Assembly (NCBI RefSeq): GCF_900107925.1
Contig: NZ_FNUJ01000003.1
Location: 744,001 to 808,000, forward strand
Length of the DNA: 64,000 nucleotides
Source: Amycolatopsis pretoriensis
GTDB lineage: Bacteria > Actinomycetota > Actinomycetes > Mycobacteriales > Pseudonocardiaceae
Direction: 5' to 3'
Shown: positions 16,685 through 24,725 of the stretch, in pieces
Numbering within the stretch: position 1 is the stretch's first letter
Layout of the letters: every line of letters starts with the position of its first letter
Notes under the pieces: generated by a model
Told to the model about the DNA's origin: nothing
The model's database searches: none
Seen by the model: only the letters and a program-made list of their open reading frames with translations
Made by a program: the position numbers and the translations under genes

Positions 16685-18213
16685 CCGAGCCGGTGCCCGT
16701 GTCCGCGCTGGGGAGCGAGCTCGAACGCTACGAGCTGGCCGCGGAACTGTCCCCGGAAGAGTTCGAACACTATTACGACACTGAGGTGGAACTGGAATCC
16801 CGGCTCACCGCGATGGCGGGCGAACGCGCGGCACAGCACGAGTTCGCCGAGTCACGCGACCTCCTCGACGAGGTCATCAAGCTGAACCAGGTGATGCGGG
16901 AAGTCGCGCGGAAGCAGCTGGACCGGCCCGGAACCGGCGAGCCGTTCAAGGAGCGGCTCGTCGCGGCGGCCGACGCGGCGACCGGGCTGATCCTGCTGAT
17001 CCAGGGCCAGCTCTGCCAGAACAAGGCGGAGGAGCAGCTCCTCGGTGGCAACCTCGTCGAGGGCAAGGTCCACCTGGAGCAGGCGTCCGAGTGCTACGGG
17101 GAACTGTTCGGCAGTTCCCTGCCACAAAGCGAAACCGGCCGTGTCGCCGGCGCGCTGACGATCACCAAGATCGAGTTCTTCGACGGCGTCGCCGCCATGC
17201 AGCGCGGCAAGTACGAGATGGCGATGGAGTCGTTCGAGGGAGCCCGTTCGAAGTACGGGGTGCTGAAGGACGACCTGGAGAGCGCGGCCGACGCCGACCG
17301 CCGCGCCCAGAACACCATCGGGAAACTGCTGCGCGAGCTCGACGACCAGTTCGCCTACACCGACATCATGATCCGGTTCGTCTCGTTCTTCGGCCAGATG
17401 CAGGCCGACAACATCGGCGAAGCGCTGGTCTACGTCGACGACGCCGTGGCCCTGTACGAAGCCTGGGTCAAACGCGCGGCCGCGACCGCGTTGCCGTCGC
17501 AGGTCCAGGGGTCGCGGGCGATGGAATTGGCGCACTTCAAGGGCTGGCGGGCGTGGGCCCACGCCGAGCACGCGCTGGAACGCCAGGACTGGGGAGCGTG
17601 CCAGGGCCAGATCCTGGCGGCGAGAACGCACTGGGCCGACAGCAGCGACCTCGCCCGGCGCCACGCGCTGCTCGGGATGCTGACCCCGCAGTACCAGACT
17701 TCGAACGGCGAGATGCTGCTGCAGGCGACCACTCGCCGGTGGAAGAGCGCGAAACGGCTGTACGAGGAAATCGACCGGTTGAAGGAGTACTACCGGACCG
17801 CCGGTGCCCTGACCGTCACGCAGAACGCCTACGGAGGAAACGTCGTGAAGCACGAGGAGACCAGCAACATCAGCGTCGGAGGCAACGTGGAGGGCCCGGT
17901 CGCGGCCGGCCACGCCCGGGTCCACGTCGGCGACCGGATCACGACGTCCGGCGACACCAAGACGGTGACGGAGCTACGCGACTTGGCCGACAACTTGGCA
18001 GAGCTGCGCGAAGCACTGCAGTCCTGGGCGACGACGGACGCACAGCGGGAATCGATCACCCAGCTGGCCACGGCGGAGCAGCAGGCCCGGATAGGCGACG
18101 AGAAAGGCGTGGCGGCCCACCTCAAGAAGGCGGGCCAGTGGGCGTTGACGATGGCGGGGAAGTTGGCGATGACCGCGGCCGAAACAGCGATCAAGACAAG
18201 CTTGGGCGGCTGA
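16681..18213 (+). CDS. TPR-like helical protein, last gene of the cluster
   Basis: 510 residues, mainly helical. Residues about 15-365 have repeating helix pairs of TPR type (ESRDLLDEVIKLNQVMREV, GKYEMAMESFEGARSKYG, NIGEALVYVDDAVALYEAW). Near residue 380 a Gly/Val/Asn-rich beta strip appears (AYGGNVVKHEETSNISVGG, NVEGPVAAGHARVHVGD), then a C-terminal helical domain of about 100 residues. Gly-Asn-Val strips like this occur at the ends of bacterial signalling and conflict proteins as oligomerising segments; its role here is unknown. It closes the operon; 76 bp later a decayed integrase begins. Confidence 0.78.
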   Translation: MTEPVPVSALGSELERYELAAELSPEEFEHYYDTEVELESRLTAMAGERAAQHEFAESRDLLDEVIKLNQVMREVARKQLDRPGTGEPFKERLVAAADAATGLILLIQGQLCQNKAEEQLLGGNLVEGKVHLEQASECYGELFGSSLPQSETGRVAGALTITKIEFFDGVAAMQRGKYEMAMESFEGARSKYGVLKDDLESAADADRRAQNTIGKLLRELDDQFAYTDIMIRFVSFFGQMQADNIGEALVYVDDAVALYEAWVKRAAATALPSQVQGSRAMELAHFKGWRAWAHAEHALERQDWGACQGQILAARTHWADSSDLARRHALLGMLTPQYQTSNGEMLLQATTRRWKSAKRLYEEIDRLKEYYRTAGALTVTQNAYGGNVVKHEETSNISVGGNVEGPVAAGHARVHVGDRITTSGDTKTVTELRDLADNLAELREALQSWATTDAQRESITQLATAEQQARIGDEKGVAAHLKKAGQWALTMAGKLAMTAAETAIKTSLGG

Positions 18214-18289
18214 CCGGGTTTCCGCCGCGGCCGACGCTGGCGGCCCAGGATGAGGCCGCGGAGCAGTCCGAGCGCCGTGACCAGGAGCT

Positions 18290-18745
18290 CGACGTCACGC
18301 GGAGTACCTGCAGCGCATCCATCCCTGCCTTCGGGACGAACTCGCGTCCCTCCCCGTCGAACACGCTCGCATACTCGCGCAATATGTCCGCTGGTACGTG
18401 CTGCCGAAGGCGTACCGCGTCGTGGCACGCCGCGGCGTCGGGGACAGTGTGCCGGCTCCGATTCCGCCGCTCGTGCGGGCTGCGGCACGGCTCCTCACGT
18501 GGCTTGACGAAGTAGGTGTCGGCCTGCCGGAGCTGACCCAATCGCTGGTGGACGAATGGCTGACCGATGCCGCTACCGGCCTACCCGCAGCGAGCGAACT
18601 ATCTCGACGCCAACGAGCGGCTGGCCCAGCTCCGGCGTTGCCTCGACGACGAGGCTCTGCCACTACACGCGGGTCGCCGGTGCGCCGACCCTGCTGTTCG
18701 GCCTGTCGATCACCAAGGTCGTGCAGATTCGCCGGGAGCACGCCC
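18290..18745 (+). pseudogene. Decayed tyrosine integrase remnant
   Basis: Fragments of a tyrosine-recombinase-family integrase are readable in three frames. In one frame, VEHARILAQYVRWYVLPKAY and PPLVRAAARLLTWLDEVG look like the N-terminal core-binding domain; after about 18565, ERLAQLRRCLDDEALPL is in a second frame, and RVAGAPTLLFGLSITKVVQI is in a third. No complete catalytic domain (Arg-His-Arg-Tyr set) remains. It is a frameshifted and 3'-truncated relic of an older mobile element, abutting a truncated LysR gene. Confidence 0.7.
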
Positions 18746-18754
18746 GCATCGAGC

Positions 18755-18830
18755 GCGCGGCGGCCCACCCGAAGTGCAGCTCTTCGCCGACCGCGACGAA
18801 GTACCGCAGCTTCCGCAGGTCGAAGTCCAC
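18755..18830 (-). pseudogene. Truncated LysR-type regulator, N-terminal stub
   Basis: From a GTG with a GGGAGG site, the minus strand encodes VDFDLRKLRYFVAVGEELHF and a few more residues, the standard opening of a LysR HTH domain, then the similarity stops at the junction with the integrase remnant. The stub faces away from the epimerase gene at 18978, the usual divergent layout, so it probably once regulated that operon. Confidence 0.6.
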
Positions 18831-18977
18831 GCCCGCGCACCTCCCGTCCTCGTCGGCCCCATCATCGCAGGTCGGTGATGCCGTCGCGGCATCACAGCGC
18901 GCGGAACGGGTCTTGGACGCGCCCGGGGTGCCCGGGTCACCGTGGAGGAGGAACGAAACACGAGTGATGGGACAGGG

Positions 18978-19835
18978 ATGAAGATCTTCCTCACGGGCGG
19001 CTCGGGCTACATCGGCCGCGCGACGATCGGTGAGCTGGTCCGGCAAGGGCACAGCGTCGAGGCGCTCGCGCGCAGCGACCGCGCCGAGCGGACCGTGGCC
19101 GCCGCCGGGGCAACGGCCGTCCGCGGCGGCCTGACCGACCTCGGCGTGCTCAACCACGCCGCGGCGCGGGCGGAAGCCGTGATCCACCTCGCGCAGGCCG
19201 AAAGCGGCGAGGAGGACCTGGCGGCCGCCACCGCGATGCAGGACGGCGTCGGTGGCGGCACGTACGTGCACACCGGCGGCAGCTGGGTCTACGGCGACAC
19301 CGACGGGGTCCAGGACGAGAGCGCGCCCTGGAACCCGCCCGCGATCGTGGCCTGGCGCAAAGCCGTCGAAGACGCGGTGCTGGCGCGGGCCGCCGACGGC
19401 GGACGGCCGGTCGTCGTCCAGCCCGGCCTGCTCCACGGCGGCGACAACCGCCTGATCGACATCTTCTTCGTCCAGCCGGGCAAGGAAAGCGGCGCGATCC
19501 CGTACATCGGCGACGGCGGCAACCACTGGGCCCTGATCCACCTCGACGACCTCGCCCGGCTGTACGTGGCGGCGCTGTCGGCTCCGGCGGGCTCGGTGTA
19601 CCTCGGTGTGGGCGGGGTCAACCCGACGGCCAAGGAGGTCGCCGAGGCGTGCGCCCACGCCGCCGGGCTCGACGGGAAGACCGTCTCCCTCAGCCTCGAG
19701 CAGGCGCGCGAGCAGATGGGACCGATCGCCGACGCCTTCGCCCTCGACCAGCAGCTGACCTCGGCCAAGGCACAGCGTGAGCTGGGCTGGACGCCTGCGC
19801 ACACCGACCCGCTGACCGAGTTCGCCGCCGGATGA
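18978..19835 (+). CDS. NAD-dependent epimerase/dehydratase (extended SDR)
   Basis: 285-residue nucleotide-binding oxidoreductase. The Rossmann motif is FLTGGSGYIGRA at residue 4, followed by VIHLAQAE and HTGGSWVYGDT near residue 95; the canonical YxxxK is replaced by a segment around WRKAVEDAVL, typical of the atypical/extended SDR group. The substrate is unknown. It forms a two- or three-gene operon with the following hydrolase (4-bp overlap) and sits behind a broken LysR gene, so its native control is probably lost. Confidence 0.88.
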   Translation: MKIFLTGGSGYIGRATIGELVRQGHSVEALARSDRAERTVAAAGATAVRGGLTDLGVLNHAAARAEAVIHLAQAESGEEDLAAATAMQDGVGGGTYVHTGGSWVYGDTDGVQDESAPWNPPAIVAWRKAVEDAVLARAADGGRPVVVQPGLLHGGDNRLIDIFFVQPGKESGAIPYIGDGGNHWALIHLDDLARLYVAALSAPAGSVYLGVGGVNPTAKEVAEACAHAAGLDGKTVSLSLEQAREQMGPIADAFALDQQLTSAKAQRELGWTPAHTDPLTEFAAG

Positions 19836-20473
19836 GCCGGGAGCCGGGAATGGACCGCGGCGCGGTGCTGTGGTCCGAAGAGGAGCGTGCCCGCCGGGCA
19901 CGGCCGCTGCTGGTGATGCTGCACGGCTGGAGCTACGACGAGACGCATCTGCACCGGCTGATCACGCCGCACCTGCCGGACGAGGTCGTGGTCGCCTCGG
20001 TGCGGGCACGGATTCCCGAAGCCGGTGGCTATGCGTGGTTCCCCAGTGGGGGCAACCCCATCGGTGATCCGCGGCCGCAGGTGGCGAACGCGGCAGCACT
20101 GGACGTGCTGTCGTGGCTGGAGACCATCGAGGCGCCCTCGATCGGCCTGCTCGGCTTTTCGCAAGGCGGGGCCATGGCGCACCAGCTCATGCGGTTGGCG
20201 CCGCACCGGTTCGCTTACTGCGTGAACCTGGCCGGGTTCGTCGTGCGAGACGAGCAGCCCGGCGACGAGACGCTGAGCGTCACGCGGCCGCCCGTCCATT
20301 GGGGACGCGGACGGGAGGACCGGGTCATCCCGCCCGGCGCGCTCGTGCGGACCGAACGATGGCTCGCTCGCCACGCCACCACGGAGGTCCACGTCTATCC
20401 CGGACTGGGCCACGACGTCCGCGGCCAGGAGATCGACGACGTCGCCACGTTCGTCGGCAAGCAGATCCGCTAG
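19832..20473 (+). CDS. Alpha/beta hydrolase (carboxylesterase/phospholipase type)
   Basis: 213 residues. The oxyanion region is LLVMLHGWSYDETHLHRL, the nucleophile Ser is in GLLGFSQGGAMAHQLMR near residue 110, the acidic residue is probably the Asp in GREDRVIP, and the His is in YPGLGHDVRG near residue 195. This arrangement matches small esterase/lysophospholipase-like proteins. Coupled to the epimerase by a 4-bp overlap. Confidence 0.88.
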   Translation: MSREPGMDRGAVLWSEEERARRARPLLVMLHGWSYDETHLHRLITPHLPDEVVVASVRARIPEAGGYAWFPSGGNPIGDPRPQVANAAALDVLSWLETIEAPSIGLLGFSQGGAMAHQLMRLAPHRFAYCVNLAGFVVRDEQPGDETLSVTRPPVHWGRGREDRVIPPGALVRTERWLARHATTEVHVYPGLGHDVRGQEIDDVATFVGKQIR

Positions 20474-20491
20474 CGGGTTCGAGGAGGAATG

Positions 20492-21088
20492 ATGCGTCAC
20501 GACATCGAATTCGATGCCGAAGGAGCCACGGGGCCGGCGCCGTGCGTCGTGATGGCCCACGGCTGGAGTTCCACGAGGCGGATGTACCTCGACCGGTTCG
20601 CGGAGGTGTTCGCCGCGGCCGGGCTGGCCGTGCTGGTGTACGACAACCGCGGCTGGGGCGATTCCGAGCCGGCGCCGGGACAGCCGCGGCACGAGATCGA
20701 CCCATGGGTCCAGGTCGGCGACTACCGGCACGCCATCACCTGCGCCCAGAACCGGTCCGATCGGGTTATTACCCGGGATGAGCTGCTCGACAACCTGATG
20801 CTCTACCGGCTGCCCGGCACCGGTGCCTCATCCGCCCGGCTGTACTGGGAAAGCCTCCGGCAGATCAACGAATGGATCTCCGGGTCGGCCGGCGCGCCGG
20901 TGACCGTACCCACTGGCCGTTCGGTCTTCCCCAGGGAGCTGCAGCGCCCGCCTCGGCGGTGGGCGGCGCGCCGGTTCCCGAACATCCGGTACTGGAACGA
21001 GCCCGGCAAGGGCGGCCACTTCGCGGCGTTCGAGCAGCCGGCGTTGTTCGTCGACGAGGTCCGGTCATTCTTCCGGCTGGTCCGCTGA
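20492..21088 (+). pseudogene. Chimeric hydrolase lacking its catalytic centre
   Basis: The 198-residue reading frame is open but joins two different families. Residues 1-88 match the start of a dienelactone-hydrolase/X-Pro-peptidase-like protein (VVMAHGWSSTRRMYLDRFAE, VYDNRGWGDSE, DYRHAITCAQ) and stop before the nucleophile elbow. From about 20755 the sequence (RDELLDNLMLYRLPGTGASS, RLYWES, VFPRELQRPPRRWA, then NEPGKGGHFAAFEQP) is the C-terminus of an epoxide hydrolase. The Ser/Asp nucleophile region of both parents is absent. Most likely an inactive in-frame deletion fusion. GAGGAGG precedes the start. Confidence 0.7.
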
Positions 21089-21091
21089 TGG

Positions 21092-21448
21092 TCACCCGTT
21101 CTCGGTGAGGGGCTGGCTGAAGATCAACAAGTGCCCATCGGGTGTCCGTACGGTGAAGTCGCGCATCCCGTAGGGCCGGTCAGCCAGTGGCTCGACGATG
21201 TCGGCGCCGCGGGCGCGCAGCTCGTCGTGGCAGGAATCGACGTCGTCGACGATAACCGTCACCCTGGCCGGGCCGACGCTGCTTTCGGCGTACAGGTGGA
21301 ACTCGGCGGTGTCGCGGATCACGGCCGCGTAGCTAGGTGGGGTCTCCCAGGTGAATATGGTGTCGAACCCGAGCGCGTCCGTGAAGTACGACCGCGCTGC
21401 CTGCACATCTCGGCACGGCAGCACGGGAATCGCCACCCGCATGACCAT
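21092..21448 (-). CDS. VOC/glyoxalase-bleomycin-resistance fold protein
   Basis: 118-residue single-module VOC protein. The N-terminal half reads PVLPCRDVQAARSYFTDALG and the second half VTVIVDDVDSCHDELRARG followed by FTVRTPDGHLLIFSQP, the standard beta-alpha-beta-beta-beta repeats; the final metal-ligand position Glu is replaced by Ser-Gln here. Function unknown; it could be a lyase, a dioxygenase or a drug-binding protein. It starts at the first of two nearby ATGs and converges on the chimeric hydrolase. Confidence 0.85.
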   Translation of the reverse strand: MVMRVAIPVLPCRDVQAARSYFTDALGFDTIFTWETPPSYAAVIRDTAEFHLYAESSVGPARVTVIVDDVDSCHDELRARGADIVEPLADRPYGMRDFTVRTPDGHLLIFSQPLTENG

Positions 21449-21523
21449 TCCGTCACCTTACCTGACCTGCTTGTGCACTGCCTTCCAGACAGCATGCAGC
21501 TACTCAGAGTGCAACTGCGCTGC

Positions 21524-21901
21524 TCAAGCGACCGATTCTTCGCGCACAACCGCGCACAGCCGACGGGATTTCGCCGAACCAACCCGTAGCCGACGGCGCA
21601 GCGTTTCGGCGGAGATCGGGCGTTTGAACACCGTCCAGTGCTCGAGGTTCAGGGCCCGCGCACGTTCCAGTTCGTCTTCGACGCTTCCGTGCTGTGACTC
21701 TGGAACCGAACCGTCTCGCGTGCAGACCCCGCTGGAGGAATGTGCCTCCAGGGCCAACCTCGGCCCATCCGATCAGCAGTAGAGGACCGACCGCGCCGAA
21801 AGCGGCTTTGCCCCATTGACCAGCAAACACGGGGTCAGGCCGATGATCAACCCCATGGTCACCGTGACAAACCGACCAACCATCTGCGAGTCGGCGCTCA
21901 T
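21524..21901 (-). pseudogene. Decayed DUF2637-type membrane protein
   Basis: Read from the ATG at 21901, MSADSQMVGRFVTVTMGL is the usual opening of DUF2637 membrane proteins found on actinobacterial mobile elements. The central TM region is missing; GKAAFGAVGPLLLIGWAEVG appears in another frame, and RALNLEHWTVFKRPISAETL with LRVGSAKSRRLCAVVR, the HTH-like tail, in a third. At least two frameshifts and an internal deletion make it a pseudogene. It lies just outside the serine integrase, so it may belong to the same element or to an earlier one. Confidence 0.6.
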
Positions 21902-21973
21902 GACGAGCTCCCATTTAGGTCCGGAAGCTCGAAGCTCGCCTCGATCATCAGCCTAGCGGCGTAAAAACCCTGC

Positions 21974-24070
21974 TCAGACCCGTTCCCATCCTTCGGCGAT
22001 CCCGCCGAGGGCACCGACTCCCGGGACAACGGAGCGTACGAAAACGGTGACTTCACCGGGCGTCACCGCCCTTGCGACGACGTCGGCTAACCCTGACAGT
22101 CGCGGAAAGCCGGAGTTCAAGAGGGATCCCGGCTCGTGAGGATGCTGTACGTGCCCCCGACGGGATGCCACGCAAACCATCATCGAAGAAGACGTGCTTG
22201 AGCTGGCCATCTGCTGGCCCTCCTTCGATGTGGCGGGACTGTCTGCGATCTCGACCGGCAGCGGGACGACGTTCGAGCGGTTGAGCACCTGCGACACCGC
22301 GGCCAGGCTCTCGCCCACGAGGGTGACCCGGCACGTCGCCTTCTGGGTCGCGTGGTCGTAGCGGATCTCGAGGCGAAGAGCCTCGAACAGCTGACGGGTC
22401 AGCTCGTCAGGCAAGCCGTCCAACCGCACGGCGCCGAGCGGCAGTTCGTGCAGCAGGTCAGCGTTGGGAGCCTGACGAGCTGTCTCCTCGGCCTCTTCGA
22501 GCTGGGCTTCGAGACTCGCTTTCTCGACCCTGAGCTCGGCACGCCGCTCGTTGATATCGCGCACCATCTCCTTGCTGACGTCGTCAGCGACCTCCAGGGT
22601 CCGGAGCAGGTTCTTGCTCTTCGTCGCGTTCTCGGCGAGCGCGCGCTCCAACGCACGGATGCGGTCGACGCGGTCTCGGCGGCCGGCGTGGTCGAGATCC
22701 TTCAGGTTCCGGTCCAGGAGGTCCTGCCGATACGCCCCGAAGAGTCGCGAGTCCAGGAAGGATTCGAGCGCTTCGAGCAGCGAGTCCTCCCGGACGCGGC
22801 AGATCGTCGGGTGCCCTGCCGGCCGCCACGCGCGCTTCGGCGCGCAGGCGTAGTAGCGATGCGCCGTCGGCTTGTTGCCGCACATCCGGCGGCCACACAG
22901 CTCGCAGTACACGAAGCTGCGAAGCGGATACACCACCTTGGCTTGAGGGTCCCGGCTCTTGCCCGGCGAAGTCCGCGAGCGCTCGCGCTGCGGCGCGACC
23001 TGCTGCGCCAGGACGAACGTATCCAAGTCGACAAGTGCCTCGTGCGCCGGTTTCGGCGACCACACCCACTCGGTCGGCGGGTTCAGCTTGTTCTTGCCGT
23101 TTCCCTTCCGAGCCCGCCGGTTCCACACCATGTGCCCCGTGTGCTTGGGATTGGTGAGCACCTCACGCACGCTCGAATACGTCCAGACTCCGACGGCGCG
23201 AGTCGGGTCCACCGGCACCGGCGGCGGGTTTGTCGTCAGGTCCTTGTTGAGCCGGTCGGCGATCGCCTGGTAGCCGAGACGCTCCGACACGCGCCACTCG
23301 TACACCTTGCGGACGACGGCGCCCTCAACCTCGTGCACCTTCAGCTTGGTCTTCTTCATCCCCTTGGCGCGCTTGGCCGGCACCGGGTGCTTGATGTGGT
23401 CGGCGCGGTAGCCGTAGCAAGGCTTGCCGACGTTGTAGCCCTGATCGGTGTGCGTTTCGAACCCGTCCCAGCTCTTCTCGAGCATCTCGGTGACGTACCA
23501 CTCGGCGACCCCTTGTTTGACGCGCCGGGTCAGGATCTGGGTCGCGGTCTTCGTTCTCTTCCCCGGCTCGCTAATCCGCACGCCTTCGTCGACCGCGAAT
23601 AGCGGGACGCCGAGTTGTTCGAGCTGGTGCTCGATCCGGGTGCCGATGTATGTCCGCCGTGCGATCCGCGAGATGTCCTCGCAGATGACGACGTCGAACC
23701 GGCGGCCCGGACGCGCGGCCTCGTCGAGGAGTTCCTGGATGCCACCGTCGCGCGGGATGTCGATGTCGAACATCTCGTGCGCGCGGCTCCCGCTGCGCAC
23801 GTCGGCTTCCTTGCGCCCGGACTCGATGTCATAGAAGTGGGCGGTGATCGTGGCGTTCTCCGGCAGAGCCGAGACGCAGTTGCGGAACTGGCGGGGCAGC
23901 GAGAGCGTGGGGTCCTGCTGGTCGTACGTCGACGTCCGGCCAAGGAAGGCGACTCGGATGATGGCGGGTTCAAGCTGCACCGCGGCTGGCGACTGCCCGA
24001 TGAACGCGCTGACGCGGTCTACGCGGCGCGGTCCGGCCCATGCTCGGATTGCCTCTGGGCCGTGAGCCAT
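21974..24070 (-). CDS. Large serine recombinase (integrase)
   Basis: 698-residue large serine integrase that would catalyse integration of the element. The start ATG has AGGAGGT 6 bp upstream. N-terminal resolvase domain at about residues 35-200: AFLGRTSTYDQQDPTLSL carries the catalytic Ser region and VVICEDISRIARR the distal Arg. The recombinase domain follows (YEWRVSERLGYQAIADRLN, then LTNPKHTGHMVW), a zinc ribbon at about 385-430 (CELCGRRMCG, YYACAPK, Cys), and a coiled coil near 470-560. The last about 100 residues after LPVEIADSP are Ser-rich and unlike the family. attachment DNA is expected next to this 3' end. Confidence 0.92.
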   Translation of the reverse strand: MAHGPEAIRAWAGPRRVDRVSAFIGQSPAAVQLEPAIIRVAFLGRTSTYDQQDPTLSLPRQFRNCVSALPENATITAHFYDIESGRKEADVRSGSRAHEMFDIDIPRDGGIQELLDEAARPGRRFDVVICEDISRIARRTYIGTRIEHQLEQLGVPLFAVDEGVRISEPGKRTKTATQILTRRVKQGVAEWYVTEMLEKSWDGFETHTDQGYNVGKPCYGYRADHIKHPVPAKRAKGMKKTKLKVHEVEGAVVRKVYEWRVSERLGYQAIADRLNKDLTTNPPPVPVDPTRAVGVWTYSSVREVLTNPKHTGHMVWNRRARKGNGKNKLNPPTEWVWSPKPAHEALVDLDTFVLAQQVAPQRERSRTSPGKSRDPQAKVVYPLRSFVYCELCGRRMCGNKPTAHRYYACAPKRAWRPAGHPTICRVREDSLLEALESFLDSRLFGAYRQDLLDRNLKDLDHAGRRDRVDRIRALERALAENATKSKNLLRTLEVADDVSKEMVRDINERRAELRVEKASLEAQLEEAEETARQAPNADLLHELPLGAVRLDGLPDELTRQLFEALRLEIRYDHATQKATCRVTLVGESLAAVSQVLNRSNVVPLPVEIADSPATSKEGQQMASSSTSSSMMVCVASRRGHVQHPHEPGSLLNSGFPRLSGLADVVARAVTPGEVTVFVRSVVPGVGALGGIAEGWERV

Positions 24071-24198
24071 GCCAGTACCTCCTGTATCGCGCGTGCCTGC
24101 GCTCTCGCGAGACGCGCACCCTCGGCGCCGGTCACGACGCGAAGCTCGAAGTCGACTTGAGTGCCGTCGGCGGCGACGAACGAGTCGTCGCCGGTCAT
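24019..24198 (-). CDS. Small conserved-looking protein upstream of the integrase
   Basis: 59 residues beginning MTGDDSFVAADGTQVDFEL with a helical C-terminus (ARLARAQARAIQEVLAWL). Its ATG overlaps the stop of the preceding gene by 4 bp and its own end overlaps the integrase start by 52 bp, so it is translationally embedded in the integrase operon. No family recognised. The position would suit a recombination directionality factor, but there is no HTH evidence. Confidence 0.6.
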   Translation of the reverse strand: MTGDDSFVAADGTQVDFELRVVTGAEGARLARAQARAIQEVLAWLTAQRQSEHGPDRAA

Positions 24199-24725
24199 CG
24201 ATCTTCGCCAGCTGTACCAGCTGAAACAGCTGTCCGACAAGACGATTCACCGGGTACGGGGACGAATGCCGCCGGCTTCGCGCAGACTTCCCACCGAGTT
24301 CGCCGGACGCCATCGACGCCGTGCGAGTTCCGTGGCCGGGACGCGGTTGTCCATCCCGGTCGCGGCCGAAGTTCCGCCACGGGCTGCAGGCCGGCCGCGC
24401 GGAGGCTGGCACCGCTCTCGCCTTCCTGCGTGTAGGTGATCAGACGGCGGTAGCCCATCGCTCGCGCCGCTCGCCAGGCGGCGCCGTAGAGCTTCGAGTT
24501 CGCGTTCGGCTCGCCGACGGTGCAGGTCCGCGTGACTTCGAGCGTGACGCCGTCGTCGAGGTGACGCGCGACAGGACGACCGGCCGTGGCGACGCCGACC
24601 AGTCCGTCATCGCTCATCACGCCGATCGCGAACTTCATCCCGCGGGGCGGCCGGTGGTGGCGGTGGTGAGCTTCGATGAACTGGCACGCTTGGCGGAAGG
24701 TGACGGGCACGATCGTCAGGCTCAC
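24195..24725 (-). CDS. XF1762-like acetyltransferase-fold protein
   Basis: 176 residues from a GTG start. The core FIEAHHRHHRPPRGMKFAIG, VGVATAGRPVARHLDDG and LEVTRTCTVGEPNANSKLYG is the signature of the XF1762 family, common on phages and actinobacterial conjugative elements and distantly GNAT-like. Two further recognisable pieces are YRRLITYTQEGESGASL and the Trp-rich tail. The function is unknown. GTGA overlap with the upstream recombinase-like gene. Confidence 0.82.
   Translation of the reverse strand: MSLTIVPVTFRQACQFIEAHHRHHRPPRGMKFAIGVMSDDGLVGVATAGRPVARHLDDGVTLEVTRTCTVGEPNANSKLYGAAWRAARAMGYRRLITYTQEGESGASLRAAGLQPVAELRPRPGWTTASRPRNSHGVDGVRRTRWEVCAKPAAFVPVPGESSCRTAVSAGTAGEDR

Noticed and set aside
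9033..18213. Tellurium resistance operon
   Set aside because: Only the vWA-PP2C-kinase triad is shared; no TerD, TerC or TerB-like protein is encoded here.
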